Source: JBEKYD01 sp052148435 (GTDB lineage Bacteria; Acidobacteriota; Terriglobia; Bryobacterales; Bryobacteraceae). From it: a DNA stretch of 64,000 bases. A program made the position numbers and the translations under genes. Positions 8,480-17,145 of this stretch are shown here, piece after piece. The stretch is from contig JBKQIF010000035.1 of assembly GCA_052148435.1 (NCBI GenBank), positions 19,475 to 83,474 on the forward strand. The letters run 5' to 3'. Numbering within the stretch: position 1 is the stretch's first letter; every line of letters begins with the position of its first letter. The notes beneath the pieces were generated by a model. It worked only from the letters and a program-made list of their open reading frames with translations, searched no databases and was not told the DNA's origin.

Positions 8480-8728
8480 TCACGATGGCTGTTCCTCGGT
8501 GAGTTGGTGGCTATCCGTCGCTGTCAGAGTGAGCCCGTAAATTTCGCGGAGGCGGACGATCTGGGCTAGGGTTTCTTCGGTGAAGGCGCCCTTCCCTTCA
8601 AAAGCATGCAACACGATGCCCTCCAGGAGATCGCCGAGCGACATGTCCTTGAGTTCCGCAATTGCCTTGAGAACCTTCAAGATCCGTTTTTCCATCCGAA
8701 CGCCGGTCTGTACTCGTTCTACGATCAT
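8480..8728 (-). CDS. Conserved small protein (MEKRILKVLKA type)
   Basis: 82 aa, with a core VRMEKRILKVLKAIAELKDM, then SLGDLLEGIVLHAFEG, and an ending on DSHQLTEEQ. I recognise this as a small conserved protein family seen across soil bacteria but know of no assigned function. The short strand-helix-helix look, with TQTGVRMEKRILKVLKA-like spacing, would fit a ribbon-helix-helix type fold; this is inference. The ATG at 8728 has only a weak ribosome binding site. It stands alone, divergent from the D-serine dehydratase-like gene. Confidence 0.65.
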   Translation of the reverse strand: MIVERVQTGVRMEKRILKVLKAIAELKDMSLGDLLEGIVLHAFEGKGAFTEETLAQIVRLREIYGLTLTATDSHQLTEEQPS

Positions 8729-8805
8729 GGTACTAATGTATCACAGTAGTATTTTATTTTAATAGTTTTCAAAAACAATCCCCGCCAGCCCCATATTCTG
8801 GAGGG
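8729..8805. promoter_or_regulatory. AT-rich divergent promoter region
   Basis: An AT-rich island between two divergent genes. An inverted pair TACTA (8731-8735) and TAGTA (8747-8751) flanks ATGTATCACAG, followed by ATTTTATTTT. It could hold a promoter and operator for the small gene at 8480-8728; not shown. Confidence 0.3.
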
Positions 8806-9900
8806 ATGACTGTCGCGGAAATCGATACCCCGGCGCTGATCGTGGACCTGGATGTAATGGAGCGCAATCTGGCGCGAGTGGCTCGGTACGCAGCCGAGCA
8901 TGCCCTGCGCCTGCGTCCTCACACCAAGACCCACAAATCGGTGCTGATCGGCAAGCGCCAACTGGCCGGCGGCGCGGCGGGCCTCACGGTGGCCAAAGTC
9001 TCCGAAGCGGAGGTCATGGTGGACGCGGGTCCCGAGGATTTGCTGGTGGCATATCCGGTGATCGGCCACTCCAAGCTGGAACGGCTGATGCGGATTGCCG
9101 GCAAAACCAACGTGACGGTGGCGCTGGACAGCGTTTTCGCGGCGCGCCAGCTTTCCGACGCCGCCCGCGCCGCGCGGCTCGAAGTGGGCGCGCTGGCGGA
9201 AGTCGACGTCGGCCTGGGCCGCGTGGGTGTGGCGCCGGGCGAGGAATTGCTCCACCTGGCCGAGAGCCTGGAAAAACTGCCACACCTCAAACTTCGGGGC
9301 ATTGCCTTTTATCCCGGCCACATCAAAGTACTGAGCGAGAGCGGCCTGCGCGCGCTCGATCGACTGCGCGCGCTGCTGGCGTCGATTCTGGCCGATTTCC
9401 GCCGCGCGGGAATCGAAACGCCGATCGTCAGCGGCGGATCCACGCCCACCCTGTTTCATTCCCACGAAATCGAAGGTCTGACGGAAATCCGCCCCGGCAC
9501 TTACGTGTTCAACGACATGAATACGGTCGCGTGCGGCGCCTGCCAGTTGGAGGATTGCGCCGCCGCGGTTCTCGCCACGGTGGTTTCCACGGCTCACGCT
9601 GGGCAGATGATCATCGACGGTGGATCTAAGACGTTCTCCTCGGACCGGCTGTCGGCTTCGTCCGAACTCACTTTCGGCCGTGTCATTGAGGCGCCCGGCG
9701 CGCGCTTCCACAAGATGAACGAGGAGCATGGCTTCATCGACCTCGCATGCGCCGAGCGCACGTTCGACATAGGCGAGCGCGTCCGCGTCATCCCCAATCA
9801 CATTTGCGTGGCCGTGAATCTCCACGAGCGCGTCTACGGAGTGCGCGGCGAAACCGTGGAAACAATTTGGACAGTGGACGCGCGGGGGAAACTGCAATGA
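8806..9900 (+). CDS. D-serine dehydratase / D-threonine aldolase family PLP enzyme
   Basis: A 364-aa fold-type III PLP enzyme. The N-terminal barrel has IDTPALIVDLDVMERN and RPHTKTHKS, where Lys41 is the expected PLP lysine. The C-terminal domain ends with the metal-binding motif PNHICVAV (His332, Cys334). In this family an HxC pair is typical of D-serine dehydratase and HxD of D-threonine aldolase, which favours D-serine deamination to pyruvate and ammonia; substrate assignment remains inference. The start at 8806 gives the usual MTVAEIDTPAL N terminus. The stop overlaps the start of the methyltransferase gene (ATGA), indicating coupled expression. Confidence 0.85.
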   Translation: MTVAEIDTPALIVDLDVMERNLARVARYAAEHALRLRPHTKTHKSVLIGKRQLAGGAAGLTVAKVSEAEVMVDAGPEDLLVAYPVIGHSKLERLMRIAGKTNVTVALDSVFAARQLSDAARAARLEVGALAEVDVGLGRVGVAPGEELLHLAESLEKLPHLKLRGIAFYPGHIKVLSESGLRALDRLRALLASILADFRRAGIETPIVSGGSTPTLFHSHEIEGLTEIRPGTYVFNDMNTVACGACQLEDCAAAVLATVVSTAHAGQMIIDGGSKTFSSDRLSASSELTFGRVIEAPGARFHKMNEEHGFIDLACAERTFDIGERVRVIPNHICVAVNLHERVYGVRGETVETIWTVDARGKLQ

Positions 9901-10658
9901 ATCGAACTACAACTCATGAAGGACAGCGAATCGTGTCATTTTCCAACGTGTACGACGATACCGAGAGAGCGAAGGCGTACGCGACCCTGGAGTTCCCCGG
10001 CACTTACTATCTGGCATACCGCGATTTGCCCGCGATCGTCGGCGCGCACGCCGCCGGACGCGAAGCTCTCGATTTCGGCTGCGGCGCCGGCCGGTCCACG
10101 AGGTTCCTGAAGAAGCTCGGTTTCAATGCAATCGGCGTCGACATATCGGGCAGCATGATCGAGCTGGCTCGAAACGCCGACCCGAACGGAACCTATCGAT
10201 TAATCGGCGATGGCGACTTCAGCGCCTTCGAGCCTGCCCGCTTCGACCTGGTTCTGTCCGCATTCGCCTTTGACAACATTCCCGATGTCGCGCAGCGGCG
10301 CGAGCTACTGCGCGGTTTGCGGCGCTTGCTGAACGATGAAGGACGGATCGTCCTGCTCGGCTCCACGCCTGAAATCTACACGCATGAGTGGGCGTCGTTC
10401 ACTACCAGGGATTTTCCGGAAAACCGCCGTGCGAAAAGCGGAGACACGGTGCGGATCGCGATGAAGGACGTCGCCGACGCGCGCCCGGTGGTAGACCTTG
10501 TGTGGTTTCACGAAGACTACCTGAATCTGTTTGCCGCATCCGGGCTCGACCTTGTCGCTCATTTCCAACCGTTGGGACGCGAAGAGGAGCCCTACGCGTG
10601 GCTGACTGAAACCTCCATCGCACCCTGGGTCATCTACGTCCTGGGCAACAAAGACTAG
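9897..10658 (+). CDS. Class I SAM-dependent methyltransferase
   Basis: 253 aa. The SAM-binding motif I is ALDFGCGAGRSTRFL (about 58-71), followed by the acidic loop GVDISGSMIELA and motif LVLSAFAFDNIP, the normal Methyltransf_11/25 arrangement. Substrate unknown. The start at 9897 overlaps the preceding stop by 4 bp; the long in-frame extension upstream is only the other frame of the preceding gene. Co-translation with a D-amino-acid enzyme suggests a shared small-molecule pathway, but nothing in the sequence fixes it. Confidence 0.85.
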   Translation: MNRTTTHEGQRIVSFSNVYDDTERAKAYATLEFPGTYYLAYRDLPAIVGAHAAGREALDFGCGAGRSTRFLKKLGFNAIGVDISGSMIELARNADPNGTYRLIGDGDFSAFEPARFDLVLSAFAFDNIPDVAQRRELLRGLRRLLNDEGRIVLLGSTPEIYTHEWASFTTRDFPENRRAKSGDTVRIAMKDVADARPVVDLVWFHEDYLNLFAASGLDLVAHFQPLGREEEPYAWLTETSIAPWVIYVLGNKD

Positions 10659-10702
10659 GGCGCGCGGCCGCAAGCATGCCAACGGCTACGCGGTCCGGAT
10701 GG

Positions 10703-10719
10703 ACATGTGCAGCACATGT
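10703..10719. promoter_or_regulatory. Perfect 17-bp palindromic operator of the vapBC pair
   Basis: ACATGTGC-A-GCACATGT is a perfect 8-bp inverted repeat around one base. It lies 16-32 nt upstream of the antitoxin ATG, next to a -10-like TATGCT (10723-10728). A further half-site ACATGTC starts at 10733 and overlaps the start codon. Ribbon-helix-helix antitoxins autoregulate from such palindromes. Confidence 0.65.
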
Positions 10720-10734
10720 TTGTATGCTTAGGAC

Positions 10735-10965
10735 ATGTCGAAGATGATCCAGGTGAGGGACGTCCCGGAACACGTGCATGGCACTCTGAAGTCACGGGCG
10801 GCTCGCGAAGGCATGAGCCTTTCCGATTTCCTCAAGAGAGAATTGGCGCGCGCGGCGGAGCGGCCCACCATGCAGGAGTGGTTGGAGCGCACACAACAGG
10901 CGAAGCCCGTCCGGGCCAAAAAGAGCCCTGCGCAAGTAATACGCGAACTGCGAGACTCGCGATGA
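10735..10965 (+). CDS. VapB/FitA-like ribbon-helix-helix antitoxin
   Basis: 76 aa. The N-terminal ribbon-helix-helix reads MIQVRDVPEHVHGTLKSRAA, then REGMSLSDFLKRELARAAERP; the C-terminal part (about 46-76) is the toxin-binding tail ending QVIRELRDSR. As in FitAB/VapBC systems the antitoxin neutralises the PIN toxin and represses its own promoter; the palindrome at 10703-10719 is the probable operator. The stop overlaps the toxin start by 4 bp (ATGA), the usual coupling. High confidence from the combined pattern. Confidence 0.9.
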   Translation: MSKMIQVRDVPEHVHGTLKSRAAREGMSLSDFLKRELARAAERPTMQEWLERTQQAKPVRAKKSPAQVIRELRDSR

Positions 10966-11351
10966 TCGTTCTGGACGCCTCCGTGGTGGTCGAACTCCTC
11001 ACCAACGGCGCCCTGGCCGATTCCATTAGACGCCGCCTTTCCGGACGCGACGAGTCTTTCCTTGTTCCGCATTTGATCGATGTCGAAGTCGTGAGTGCGG
11101 TTCGAAGGCTGGTGGCTGGCCGGCCAATCGGGGCGGATCGCAGCGAGCAATTTCTCACTGGACTCGCGGCGCTGCCGGCGGAGCGTTATTCGCACACGCC
11201 ATTGATAGGCCGTATTTGGGAACTACGGCACGACTTCACCGCCTATGATGCCACCTACATCGCCTTGGCTGAAGCAACCAACGCCGTCCTCTACACCAGC
11301 GACGAGAAATTATGTAAAGGCCACCGGGCCCGGGTCGTGCTGTTCCGCTGA
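10962..11351 (+). CDS. VapC-like PIN-domain toxin
   Basis: A 129-aa PIN-domain ribonuclease. The acidic residues expected for Mg binding are in place: Asp5 in IVLDASVVVELL, Glu42 in DVEVVSAV, Asp96 in TAYDATYIALAE, and Asp114 in YTSDEKL. PIN toxins cut tRNA or rRNA when free of antitoxin. ATG 10962 overlaps the antitoxin stop. The set of catalytic residues is complete, so this copy looks functional. Confidence 0.9.
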   Translation: MIVLDASVVVELLTNGALADSIRRRLSGRDESFLVPHLIDVEVVSAVRRLVAGRPIGADRSEQFLTGLAALPAERYSHTPLIGRIWELRHDFTAYDATYIALAEATNAVLYTSDEKLCKGHRARVVLFR

Positions 11352-11467
11352 CGGCAGGCCGGCATCTCGCGGCCTGGCCCCGGCCGCCGGATTTCCCTTG
11401 GCGGATATAATTCCCCGCACCATCGCTTCCGCCACCTGATATCGTATGATCCAGCGAGGCTGTATCC
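11352..11467. promoter_or_regulatory. Upstream region of the malic enzyme gene
   Basis: A TATAAT hexamer lies at 11406-11411, but no good -35 sits 16-18 nt upstream, so the promoter assignment is weak. GAGG about 10 nt before the ATG is the likely ribosome binding site. Confidence 0.3.
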
Positions 11468-13753
11468 ATGAAGATACGTCCCGAAGACGCATTGGAATAT
11501 CACGCGTCGGCGCCTGCCGGCAAGATTGCGGTCACGCCGACCAAGCCGTGCCGCACGCAAATCGATCTCAGCCTGGCTTACACGCCGGGCGTGGCCGTGC
11601 CGTGTCTCGAAATCGAGCGGGACCCGTCACTGGCCTATCGCTACACCGCCAAGGGCAACCTGGTGGCCGTGGTCACCAACGGGACGGCCGTGCTGGGGCT
11701 GGGCAATATCGGCCCGCTGGCCGGCAAACCGGTGATGGAAGGCAAAGCGGTGCTGTTCAAACGCTTCGCCGATATCGACGTGTTCGATATCGAACTCGCC
11801 ACCACCGACCCGGCCGAGGTCATCCGCGCCTGCCAGTTGCTCGAGCCCACCTTTGGCGGCATTAACCTCGAAGACATCAAGGCCCCCGAATGTTTTGCCA
11901 TCGAGGAAGAGCTGCATCGCACCATGAAGATCCCGGTGTTCCACGACGATCAGCACGGGACGGCGATCATCTCCGGCGCCGGCCTGCTGAACGCGCTCGA
12001 AATCGCGGGCAAGAAAATCGAAGAGGTGAAGGTGGTTTTCAACGGCGCGGGGGCGAGCGCGCTGGCCTGCGCCATGCATTACGTCAACCTGGGCGTGCGC
12101 CGCGAGAACATCCTGATGTGCGACACCAAGGGCGTGATCTACGAAGGGCGCACCGAAGGCATGAACCCCTACAAGGCCCGCTTTGCGGCGCATACCAACC
12201 GCCGCACGCTGACCGAGGCCCTGGAAGGCGCCGACGTGTTCTTCGGCCTCTCCACCGGCGGCGCCGTCAGCCCCGAGATGGTGAAAAGCATGGCGCCCGA
12301 TCCGCTGATCTTCGCCCTGGCCAACCCCGACCCCGAGATCGCCTACGACGTGGCATTGGCCGCGCGGCCCGATGCCATTGTGGCCACCGGACGCTCGGAT
12401 TATCCCAACCAGGTGAACAACGTGCTGGGTTTCCCGTTCATTTTCCGCGGGGCGCTGGACGTGCGCGCCACCAGCATCAACGACGAGATGAAGCTGGCGG
12501 CCACGCGCGCCCTGGCCGCGCTGGCCAAGGAAGACGTGCCCGATTCGGTGTTGCAGGCCTATGGCGTGGAGCGGCTCTCGTTCGGCCGCGAATACATCAT
12601 CCCCAAGCCCTTCGATCCTCGCGTGCTGATCCGGGAAGCCTCGGCGGTGGCGCAGGCGGCCATGGAAACCGGCGTGGCGCAGCAACCGGTCGACCTGGCC
12701 CAGTATCGCGAAGAGCTGGAGCGCCGTCTGGGCCGCGCCAACGAAGTGATGCGCGGCATCATCCACAAAGCCCAGCGCGACCCCAAACGGGTGGTTTTTC
12801 CGGAGGGCGAACAGCCCAAGATCCTGCGCGCCTGCCAGATTCTGCTGGATCAGAAAATCGCCGCGCCGGTGCTGCTGGGCAACGCCGAGACGATTCGCGC
12901 GCGGGCGGCGGAGATGCGCCTCCATCTGAGCGGAGTGGAAGTCGTGGACCCGGAGTCTTTTCTCCGCATCGGCGAATATACCGAGGAGCTCTACCGCCTC
13001 CGCCAGCGCAAGGGCGTAACCCCCACCGAAGCGGCGAAAATGGCGCGCGCCCCGGTGACCTTCGCCAGCCTGATGGTGCACATGGGCGACGCCGATGCGC
13101 TGGTGGGCGGGTTGACCACCCACTATCCCGACACCATCCGGCCGGCCCTGCAGGTGATCGCGGTACGGCCGGAGCTGCGCAAAGTGGCGGGCGTTTACGT
13201 GCTGATCGCGCCCAAGGGCGGCCTGTATTTTCTGGCCGACACTACGGTCAATATCGAACCCGACGTCGAGGAGCTGGCGGAGATCGCCATCATGACCGCC
13301 GAAAAAGCCCGCCGATTCGGACAGACGCCGCGCGTGGCCGTGCTCTCGTTCTCGAATTTCGGCAGCACCAACCACCGCTTGTCCGCCAAAGCCCGCGCGG
13401 TGGTGGACCTGGTGCGCAAGCGCGCGCCCGGCCTGACGATCGACGGCGAGATGCAGGCCGATACGGCGGTGCTGCCGAAAATCATCGAAGAAACCTACCC
13501 CTTCAGCCGTTTAAAAGGCGGCGCCAACGTGCTCGTATTTCCCAACCTGGAATCGGCCAATATCGCCTACAAGCTGCTGCAGACCTTGGGCGGCGGCGAG
13601 ATGATCGGCCCGCTGCTCGCAGGCCTTACCAAGCCCGTCCACGTGCTGCAGCGCGGATCGTCGGTGAACGATATCGTCAACGTGGCCGCAATCGCGGTGA
13701 TGGATGCCCAGGAAACCGGGAAACCGTACCAGACCTTGATGGCCGAAGCCTGA
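11468..13753 (+). CDS. maeB: NADP-dependent malic enzyme with phosphotransacetylase-like domain
   Basis: A 761-aa MaeB-type enzyme that oxidatively decarboxylates malate to pyruvate, making NADPH. The malic enzyme part (about 1-430) shows DLSLAYTPGVAVPC, TNGTAVLGLGNIGP, the metal-binding VFHDDQHGTAII, and an NAD(P)-binding VFNGAGASALACA. A phosphotransacetylase-like domain (about 435-761) follows, beginning with HKAQRDPKRVVFPEG; in MaeB this part is thought to be regulatory (acetyl-CoA response) rather than catalytic. The length matches the E. coli enzyme. It is monocistronic and followed by a stem-loop repeat. Confidence 0.95.
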   Translation: MKIRPEDALEYHASAPAGKIAVTPTKPCRTQIDLSLAYTPGVAVPCLEIERDPSLAYRYTAKGNLVAVVTNGTAVLGLGNIGPLAGKPVMEGKAVLFKRFADIDVFDIELATTDPAEVIRACQLLEPTFGGINLEDIKAPECFAIEEELHRTMKIPVFHDDQHGTAIISGAGLLNALEIAGKKIEEVKVVFNGAGASALACAMHYVNLGVRRENILMCDTKGVIYEGRTEGMNPYKARFAAHTNRRTLTEALEGADVFFGLSTGGAVSPEMVKSMAPDPLIFALANPDPEIAYDVALAARPDAIVATGRSDYPNQVNNVLGFPFIFRGALDVRATSINDEMKLAATRALAALAKEDVPDSVLQAYGVERLSFGREYIIPKPFDPRVLIREASAVAQAAMETGVAQQPVDLAQYREELERRLGRANEVMRGIIHKAQRDPKRVVFPEGEQPKILRACQILLDQKIAAPVLLGNAETIRARAAEMRLHLSGVEVVDPESFLRIGEYTEELYRLRQRKGVTPTEAAKMARAPVTFASLMVHMGDADALVGGLTTHYPDTIRPALQVIAVRPELRKVAGVYVLIAPKGGLYFLADTTVNIEPDVEELAEIAIMTAEKARRFGQTPRVAVLSFSNFGSTNHRLSAKARAVVDLVRKRAPGLTIDGEMQADTAVLPKIIEETYPFSRLKGGANVLVFPNLESANIAYKLLQTLGGGEMIGPLLAGLTKPVHVLQRGSSVNDIVNVAAIAVMDAQETGKPYQTLMAEA

Positions 13754-13766
13754 GAAGCCGGCGGCA

Positions 13767-13812
13767 AGCTTTCAGCAATCAGCCGCTTGGATGTGGCTGA
13801 CCGCTGAAAGCT
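13767..13812. repeat. Stem-loop repeat after maeB, possible terminator
   Basis: AGCTTTCAGC (13767-13776) and GCTGAAAGCT (13803-13812) are perfect 10-bp inverted arms; inside them TCAGCC and GGCTGA form a second stem. A further GATGGCTGACAGCT follows. No T-run follows, so this fits a dispersed palindromic repeat better than a classic terminator; it may still block transcripts between the convergent genes. Confidence 0.55.
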
Positions 13813-13862
13813 GATGGCTGACAGCTTCGACCTCGATACGCTACCGTATTCGCGAGTGCGAG

Positions 13863-15347
13863 TTAGTAGGTGCCGCCGGAAGAGACTGTGACCTTGGCGG
13901 CGATGCCGAACTCGCGTTGCCGGGCCCGGCTTTCCTGGCGGGACTGGCGGTCCCAATCGCGAAGCCTGACAAATGCGATGCGGGCTGCGTCGGCGCTTCT
14001 CCAGTACCAGTTGTCGCGCAGAAAGTGATTGCGCGCGGTGAGCGTGACGCGGCGCACGAACTTGACCAGAGTACGCGGACCGGCCGGCTCCGGGCCGCCG
14101 ACCAGATCGAGGCGCGGCTGCTCGCAGGCATTGAGCGAAACCACCGCTACGCGGGAATCGCTCGATACGCCTCGGCGGTAAACAAAGCCGGATTGGCGCA
14201 ACGACTCCGGCCGCTGCACGTAGGTCACCGAGTCCACGCACCCGGTATAGACCAGATCGCTGACCACTTTGTCGCGCTCGCGGTCCACTTCCACCTGGAT
14301 TTGATGGGTGAAACCGAAAGGATGGAACGAAAAGGTAGTGCCGATGTCCTGGGTAGCAGCCGAAGCCCAGAGCTGGCGGCCGCGCCATTCGTCGTCGCGC
14401 GCCCAGATCCGCATATGATGGCGCATTTCGAAAGTATTGAGGCTCTTTTGCAGGCGGAGGGCGGGTTCATGGCCGTCCAGCATCAGGGTACGCATGGGCG
14501 CGTCGCTGAACTCGTGGCTTTCCACGATAGCGCGAATTGCCCCCATGCCGTTGCGCATGGAATTGGGGCGGGAGCCGGTCCAGCCGGCGCCGTTGAAGGC
14601 GCGCTCGAGCGATTCCTGGGAGCCGACGAACATCAGGTTCACCAGATCGATGGGTTGGCGCTGGCGCTTGGAATAGCTCCAATAGGGAAGCTCGTCGACA
14701 ATCCGGTCGAGCTCCAGTCGATCGTCCAGGCTCAGATCCATCGGCGCGGCTTCACAGGCCGAAACCTCTCCCATGCCCTCGGGAAACCGCACATCCAGGT
14801 TGAACTCCGTGCCGCGGCGGTAGTGGATCTCCGGATCCGGAAACCGAAAGAAGCCGGATTCGATGGCGAATAAGGGAATCATGGCCATGGGATGGCCCAT
14901 GGCAAGGAATGCCAGCCTTTCGGAAAAGCGATTGGAGAGCGTCGAGGTGGCGCGTTCGCCATGGATCGTGCCATGGGAATCGACCCGTTCGCGAGCGTTA
15001 TCGATGGACGCCAAGTGAGCCTCCACCGGGTAGTCGCTGCCATCGGCGAGGTGGACGGTGGAGAATTCCAGCCGCAGGGAAGCGGTTTCATGGAGGAAAC
15101 CCAGGCCGACACGATGAAGGTGGGATACCGAACCGCGAATCACGGTACCTTCCGGAAGCTCGCCCTCCAGTCCGCAGAGCGGAGTGGTGACGGCCGCCTC
15201 GAAAGTGGAGCCGGTACGCGTGCTGTAAGTGGTAATCGGGGTGAGGAGGCGAGCTTCGACCCTTACAGGGGCGGATTCGGCGGCCCTCAGCGGCCATGCC
15301 GCCACCAGACCGGCGAGCAGCAGACAAAAACCTATACAGAGCGTCAT
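13863..15347 (-). CDS. Exported LssY C-terminal domain protein
   Basis: 494 aa with a Sec signal peptide (MTLCIGFCLLLAGLVAAWPL, cleavage near AAESA). The N-terminal about 200 residues include a beta-rich part with TPITTYSTRTGSTFEA, reminiscent of domains that set barrier or insulation in envelope proteins; the middle holds the LssY_C signature (DLVNLMFVGSQESLERAFN, then AGWTGS). Proteins with LssY_C are linked to membrane or secretion functions but are poorly understood. The start at 15347 was preferred to one at 15404 because it begins the signal peptide and avoids a dispersed repeat at 15403-15425. Function unknown. Confidence 0.75.
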   Translation of the reverse strand: MTLCIGFCLLLAGLVAAWPLRAAESAPVRVEARLLTPITTYSTRTGSTFEAAVTTPLCGLEGELPEGTVIRGSVSHLHRVGLGFLHETASLRLEFSTVHLADGSDYPVEAHLASIDNARERVDSHGTIHGERATSTLSNRFSERLAFLAMGHPMAMIPLFAIESGFFRFPDPEIHYRRGTEFNLDVRFPEGMGEVSACEAAPMDLSLDDRLELDRIVDELPYWSYSKRQRQPIDLVNLMFVGSQESLERAFNGAGWTGSRPNSMRNGMGAIRAIVESHEFSDAPMRTLMLDGHEPALRLQKSLNTFEMRHHMRIWARDDEWRGRQLWASAATQDIGTTFSFHPFGFTHQIQVEVDRERDKVVSDLVYTGCVDSVTYVQRPESLRQSGFVYRRGVSSDSRVAVVSLNACEQPRLDLVGGPEPAGPRTLVKFVRRVTLTARNHFLRDNWYWRSADAARIAFVRLRDWDRQSRQESRARQREFGIAAKVTVSSGGTY

Positions 15348-15709
15348 AAATAATCGCGCATGCTGAGGAAGCAAAGCCTCATAAACGCTGGGTACTGGCG
15401 ACATTCATCCGCGTTCATTCGTGGCGTCATGTAGCAAAACAGTTTCGATCTCATCGGCGAAGTCGACTTAGCGCCGATTCTGTCGCATTGATTCATCGCG
15501 CCTGTTTCGCCGATGCACGGTTGGCACCATCTTCGGCCGCCTGGCCAGCGGCGGCACGGCAACTATGCGTGCAAAGGGCGTTGTGAGGAGACTTCGGCAG
15601 CGCGACCCGTCCGCCGTGGCGGGTAGGACTTCGATTCGGCCGCGGCAAATGCAGATTCTGCAAGGGAAGTGCAGGTATTGCCTACGCGGCATGGTTAATT
15701 TCACCTTGC
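15348..15709. other. Non-coding interval with a dispersed repeat word
   Basis: About 360 bp without a convincing gene. The segment 15403-15425 is the widespread intergenic word family ATTCATCCGCGTTCATTCGTGGC-like, related to the inverted repeat at 31283-31328. Nothing else is recognised. Confidence 0.4.
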
Positions 15710-16483
15710 TTATTGGATTTCGTCTTTCTTCCGGCCCAAGAGTTTTCGTTGCATGGCCGGCAAGAGACGCTGAATATCCGGCCAAAATTCCGACATCAGG
15801 TTTCCCGTAACCCCGCCCGTCATGCTTGTCCCGATGCGACCCAACATCACGTTCCCGCTTCGGCTGGCCGCCGGGTAGTACGCATTCGACGCAGCGATTC
15901 CCATTAGCATACCAAATATATTGGATGCATTGAAGGCGAATTTGCCAGAATCCTGGCGGCAAACCAGCAGGCGGGAGATCGAATAGCCGACCCGGGAGGC
16001 AATGCGATGCCCGGGGCCGTAGCGGAAGTAGCGCGGGTCCTGGTGGAGCGCCCATGCCACCAGCCCGGCGCTGAAAACGCTCTGGGTAGCGTTGTCGCCA
16101 ATGGCAGCCCCGACCCGCATGCCATACGCCGGCCAGCCTTCGCCATACTTGGGGGTTTGGTTGCCGGCCTGGGAAAACGCGGCCGTCATGAAGGTAGTGG
16201 CGATGTTAAACGGATCCACGGTTTCGCGCCAACCCAGTTCCCATTTCTGCGCGGCGGTAAGGGGGAGCACGTTGGGGAGCGATTCGCGCACGGTCTGATA
16301 ATCGGGAATCACGCCGGCGATGCGCTGTTGATAGTTGAGAGGCACGGCGACTGGGGCAGGCTCGACGCTCGGCGCGGAGATGACCGGTTCGTTGTCGGCT
16401 TCCAGATCGGGCGCCGGAATTTGCGCCATCGCGCCCGTAAGCGCGAAACCGGTCACCACGAACGTGGCCCAGACACACCGCAC
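15710..16483 (-). CDS. Exported protein of unknown function
   Basis: 257 aa. A signal peptide (about 1-20, ending in ALTGAMAQ) is followed by a Pro/Glu-rich linker (about 22-48) and a hydrophobic C-terminal domain with alternating Gly/Ala segments: YGEGWPAYGMRVGAAIGD, HQDPRYFRYG, and SASNAYYP-like motifs. This pattern recurs in exported acidobacterial proteins of unknown role and may be a small outer-membrane or envelope protein. It stands alone; the next gene on the same strand ends 104 bp upstream. No function is proposed. Confidence 0.7.
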   Translation of the reverse strand: MRCVWATFVVTGFALTGAMAQIPAPDLEADNEPVISAPSVEPAPVAVPLNYQQRIAGVIPDYQTVRESLPNVLPLTAAQKWELGWRETVDPFNIATTFMTAAFSQAGNQTPKYGEGWPAYGMRVGAAIGDNATQSVFSAGLVAWALHQDPRYFRYGPGHRIASRVGYSISRLLVCRQDSGKFAFNASNIFGMLMGIAASNAYYPAASRSGNVMLGRIGTSMTGGVTGNLMSEFWPDIQRLLPAMQRKLLGRKKDEIQ

Positions 16484-16587
16484 GTTGGAGTTTGGACGCG
16501 CCCCGAGGCGGGATTGGTTACGAGCTCCATACCAGGTATATCCGGTTTACTCTAAAGGGCTATCGAGGCAGAAGAGTCGGCGTGTGT

Positions 16588-17145
16588 TTACGCACCGATC
16601 ACCTCCGCAACGGTGGTTTCCTGCACGCTAACGCCCCGGTTTTCGAGTGCCTTTAGCAACGGCGCTTCCAGGGCTTCGGCATCTACAGAGACTGCGCAGG
16701 CCGCCACGGTTTCCGGCGCCGCGCCGTTAAAGCACAGCTCGCAGACCGCAAATCCACCCTCCGGCATGCGTAGGGGCGGGCCAAAGGTGCGGCAGACTAG
16801 GGGCCGGAAGGCATAGAGATCGCAGCCGCCGGAGGCCGGGTCGAGCGCCGGGCAAGGGTCGTTTTCGGTAGCCTCTTCCGCAAGCGTGCGCAGACGCTCG
16901 GCCGCCGCCTGGGCCCGCGCGGTAATTTGGCGGGCACGGGCCGGATCGATGGCAGCCAACTGGGCCAGGCCGTTTTGTAGCCGTTGCGAGTCCAGAAGAC
17001 TGATGGGAAACGGTCCCATACAGCAATCGGTGCAACCCAGGCGGCAGAGCAGCCAGGAACCGGCGCGCCGGGCCGCGTCGGCAACCGCCGTGTCCACGAT
17101 CTCGACCAGGTTGGAATCGGCTGTCATCGAGCCGCCCTGGCTCAT
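16588..17145 (-). CDS. YkgJ-family cysteine cluster protein
   Basis: 185 aa. A CRLGCTDCC cluster (Cys34, 38, 41, 42) near the N terminus and further cysteines in CPALDP, GCDLY, RPLVCRTFGPP and CELC match the UPF0153/YkgJ pattern, thought to bind a metal or iron-sulfur cluster. The biochemical role is unknown. ATG 17145 was chosen because it overlaps the stop of the upstream isomerase gene (ATGA); a second ATG six codons in (17127) is possible. It forms a two-gene operon with the isomerase. Confidence 0.85.
   Translation of the reverse strand: MSQGGSMTADSNLVEIVDTAVADAARRAGSWLLCRLGCTDCCMGPFPISLLDSQRLQNGLAQLAAIDPARARQITARAQAAAERLRTLAEEATENDPCPALDPASGGCDLYAFRPLVCRTFGPPLRMPEGGFAVCELCFNGAAPETVAACAVSVDAEALEAPLLKALENRGVSVQETTVAEVIGA

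Noticed and set aside
11627..13375. 582-codon minus-strand frame opposite the malic enzyme gene
   Set aside because: A shadow of maeB with His/Gly-rich composition; the sense gene is certain.
11890..13800. 636-codon plus-strand frame overlapping maeB in another phase
   Set aside because: Arg/Gly-rich shadow frame with no protein-like character.
15565..15810. 81-codon plus-strand frame with cysteines
   Set aside because: Overlaps the 3' end of the minus-strand exported protein gene and has no family match or ribosome binding site.
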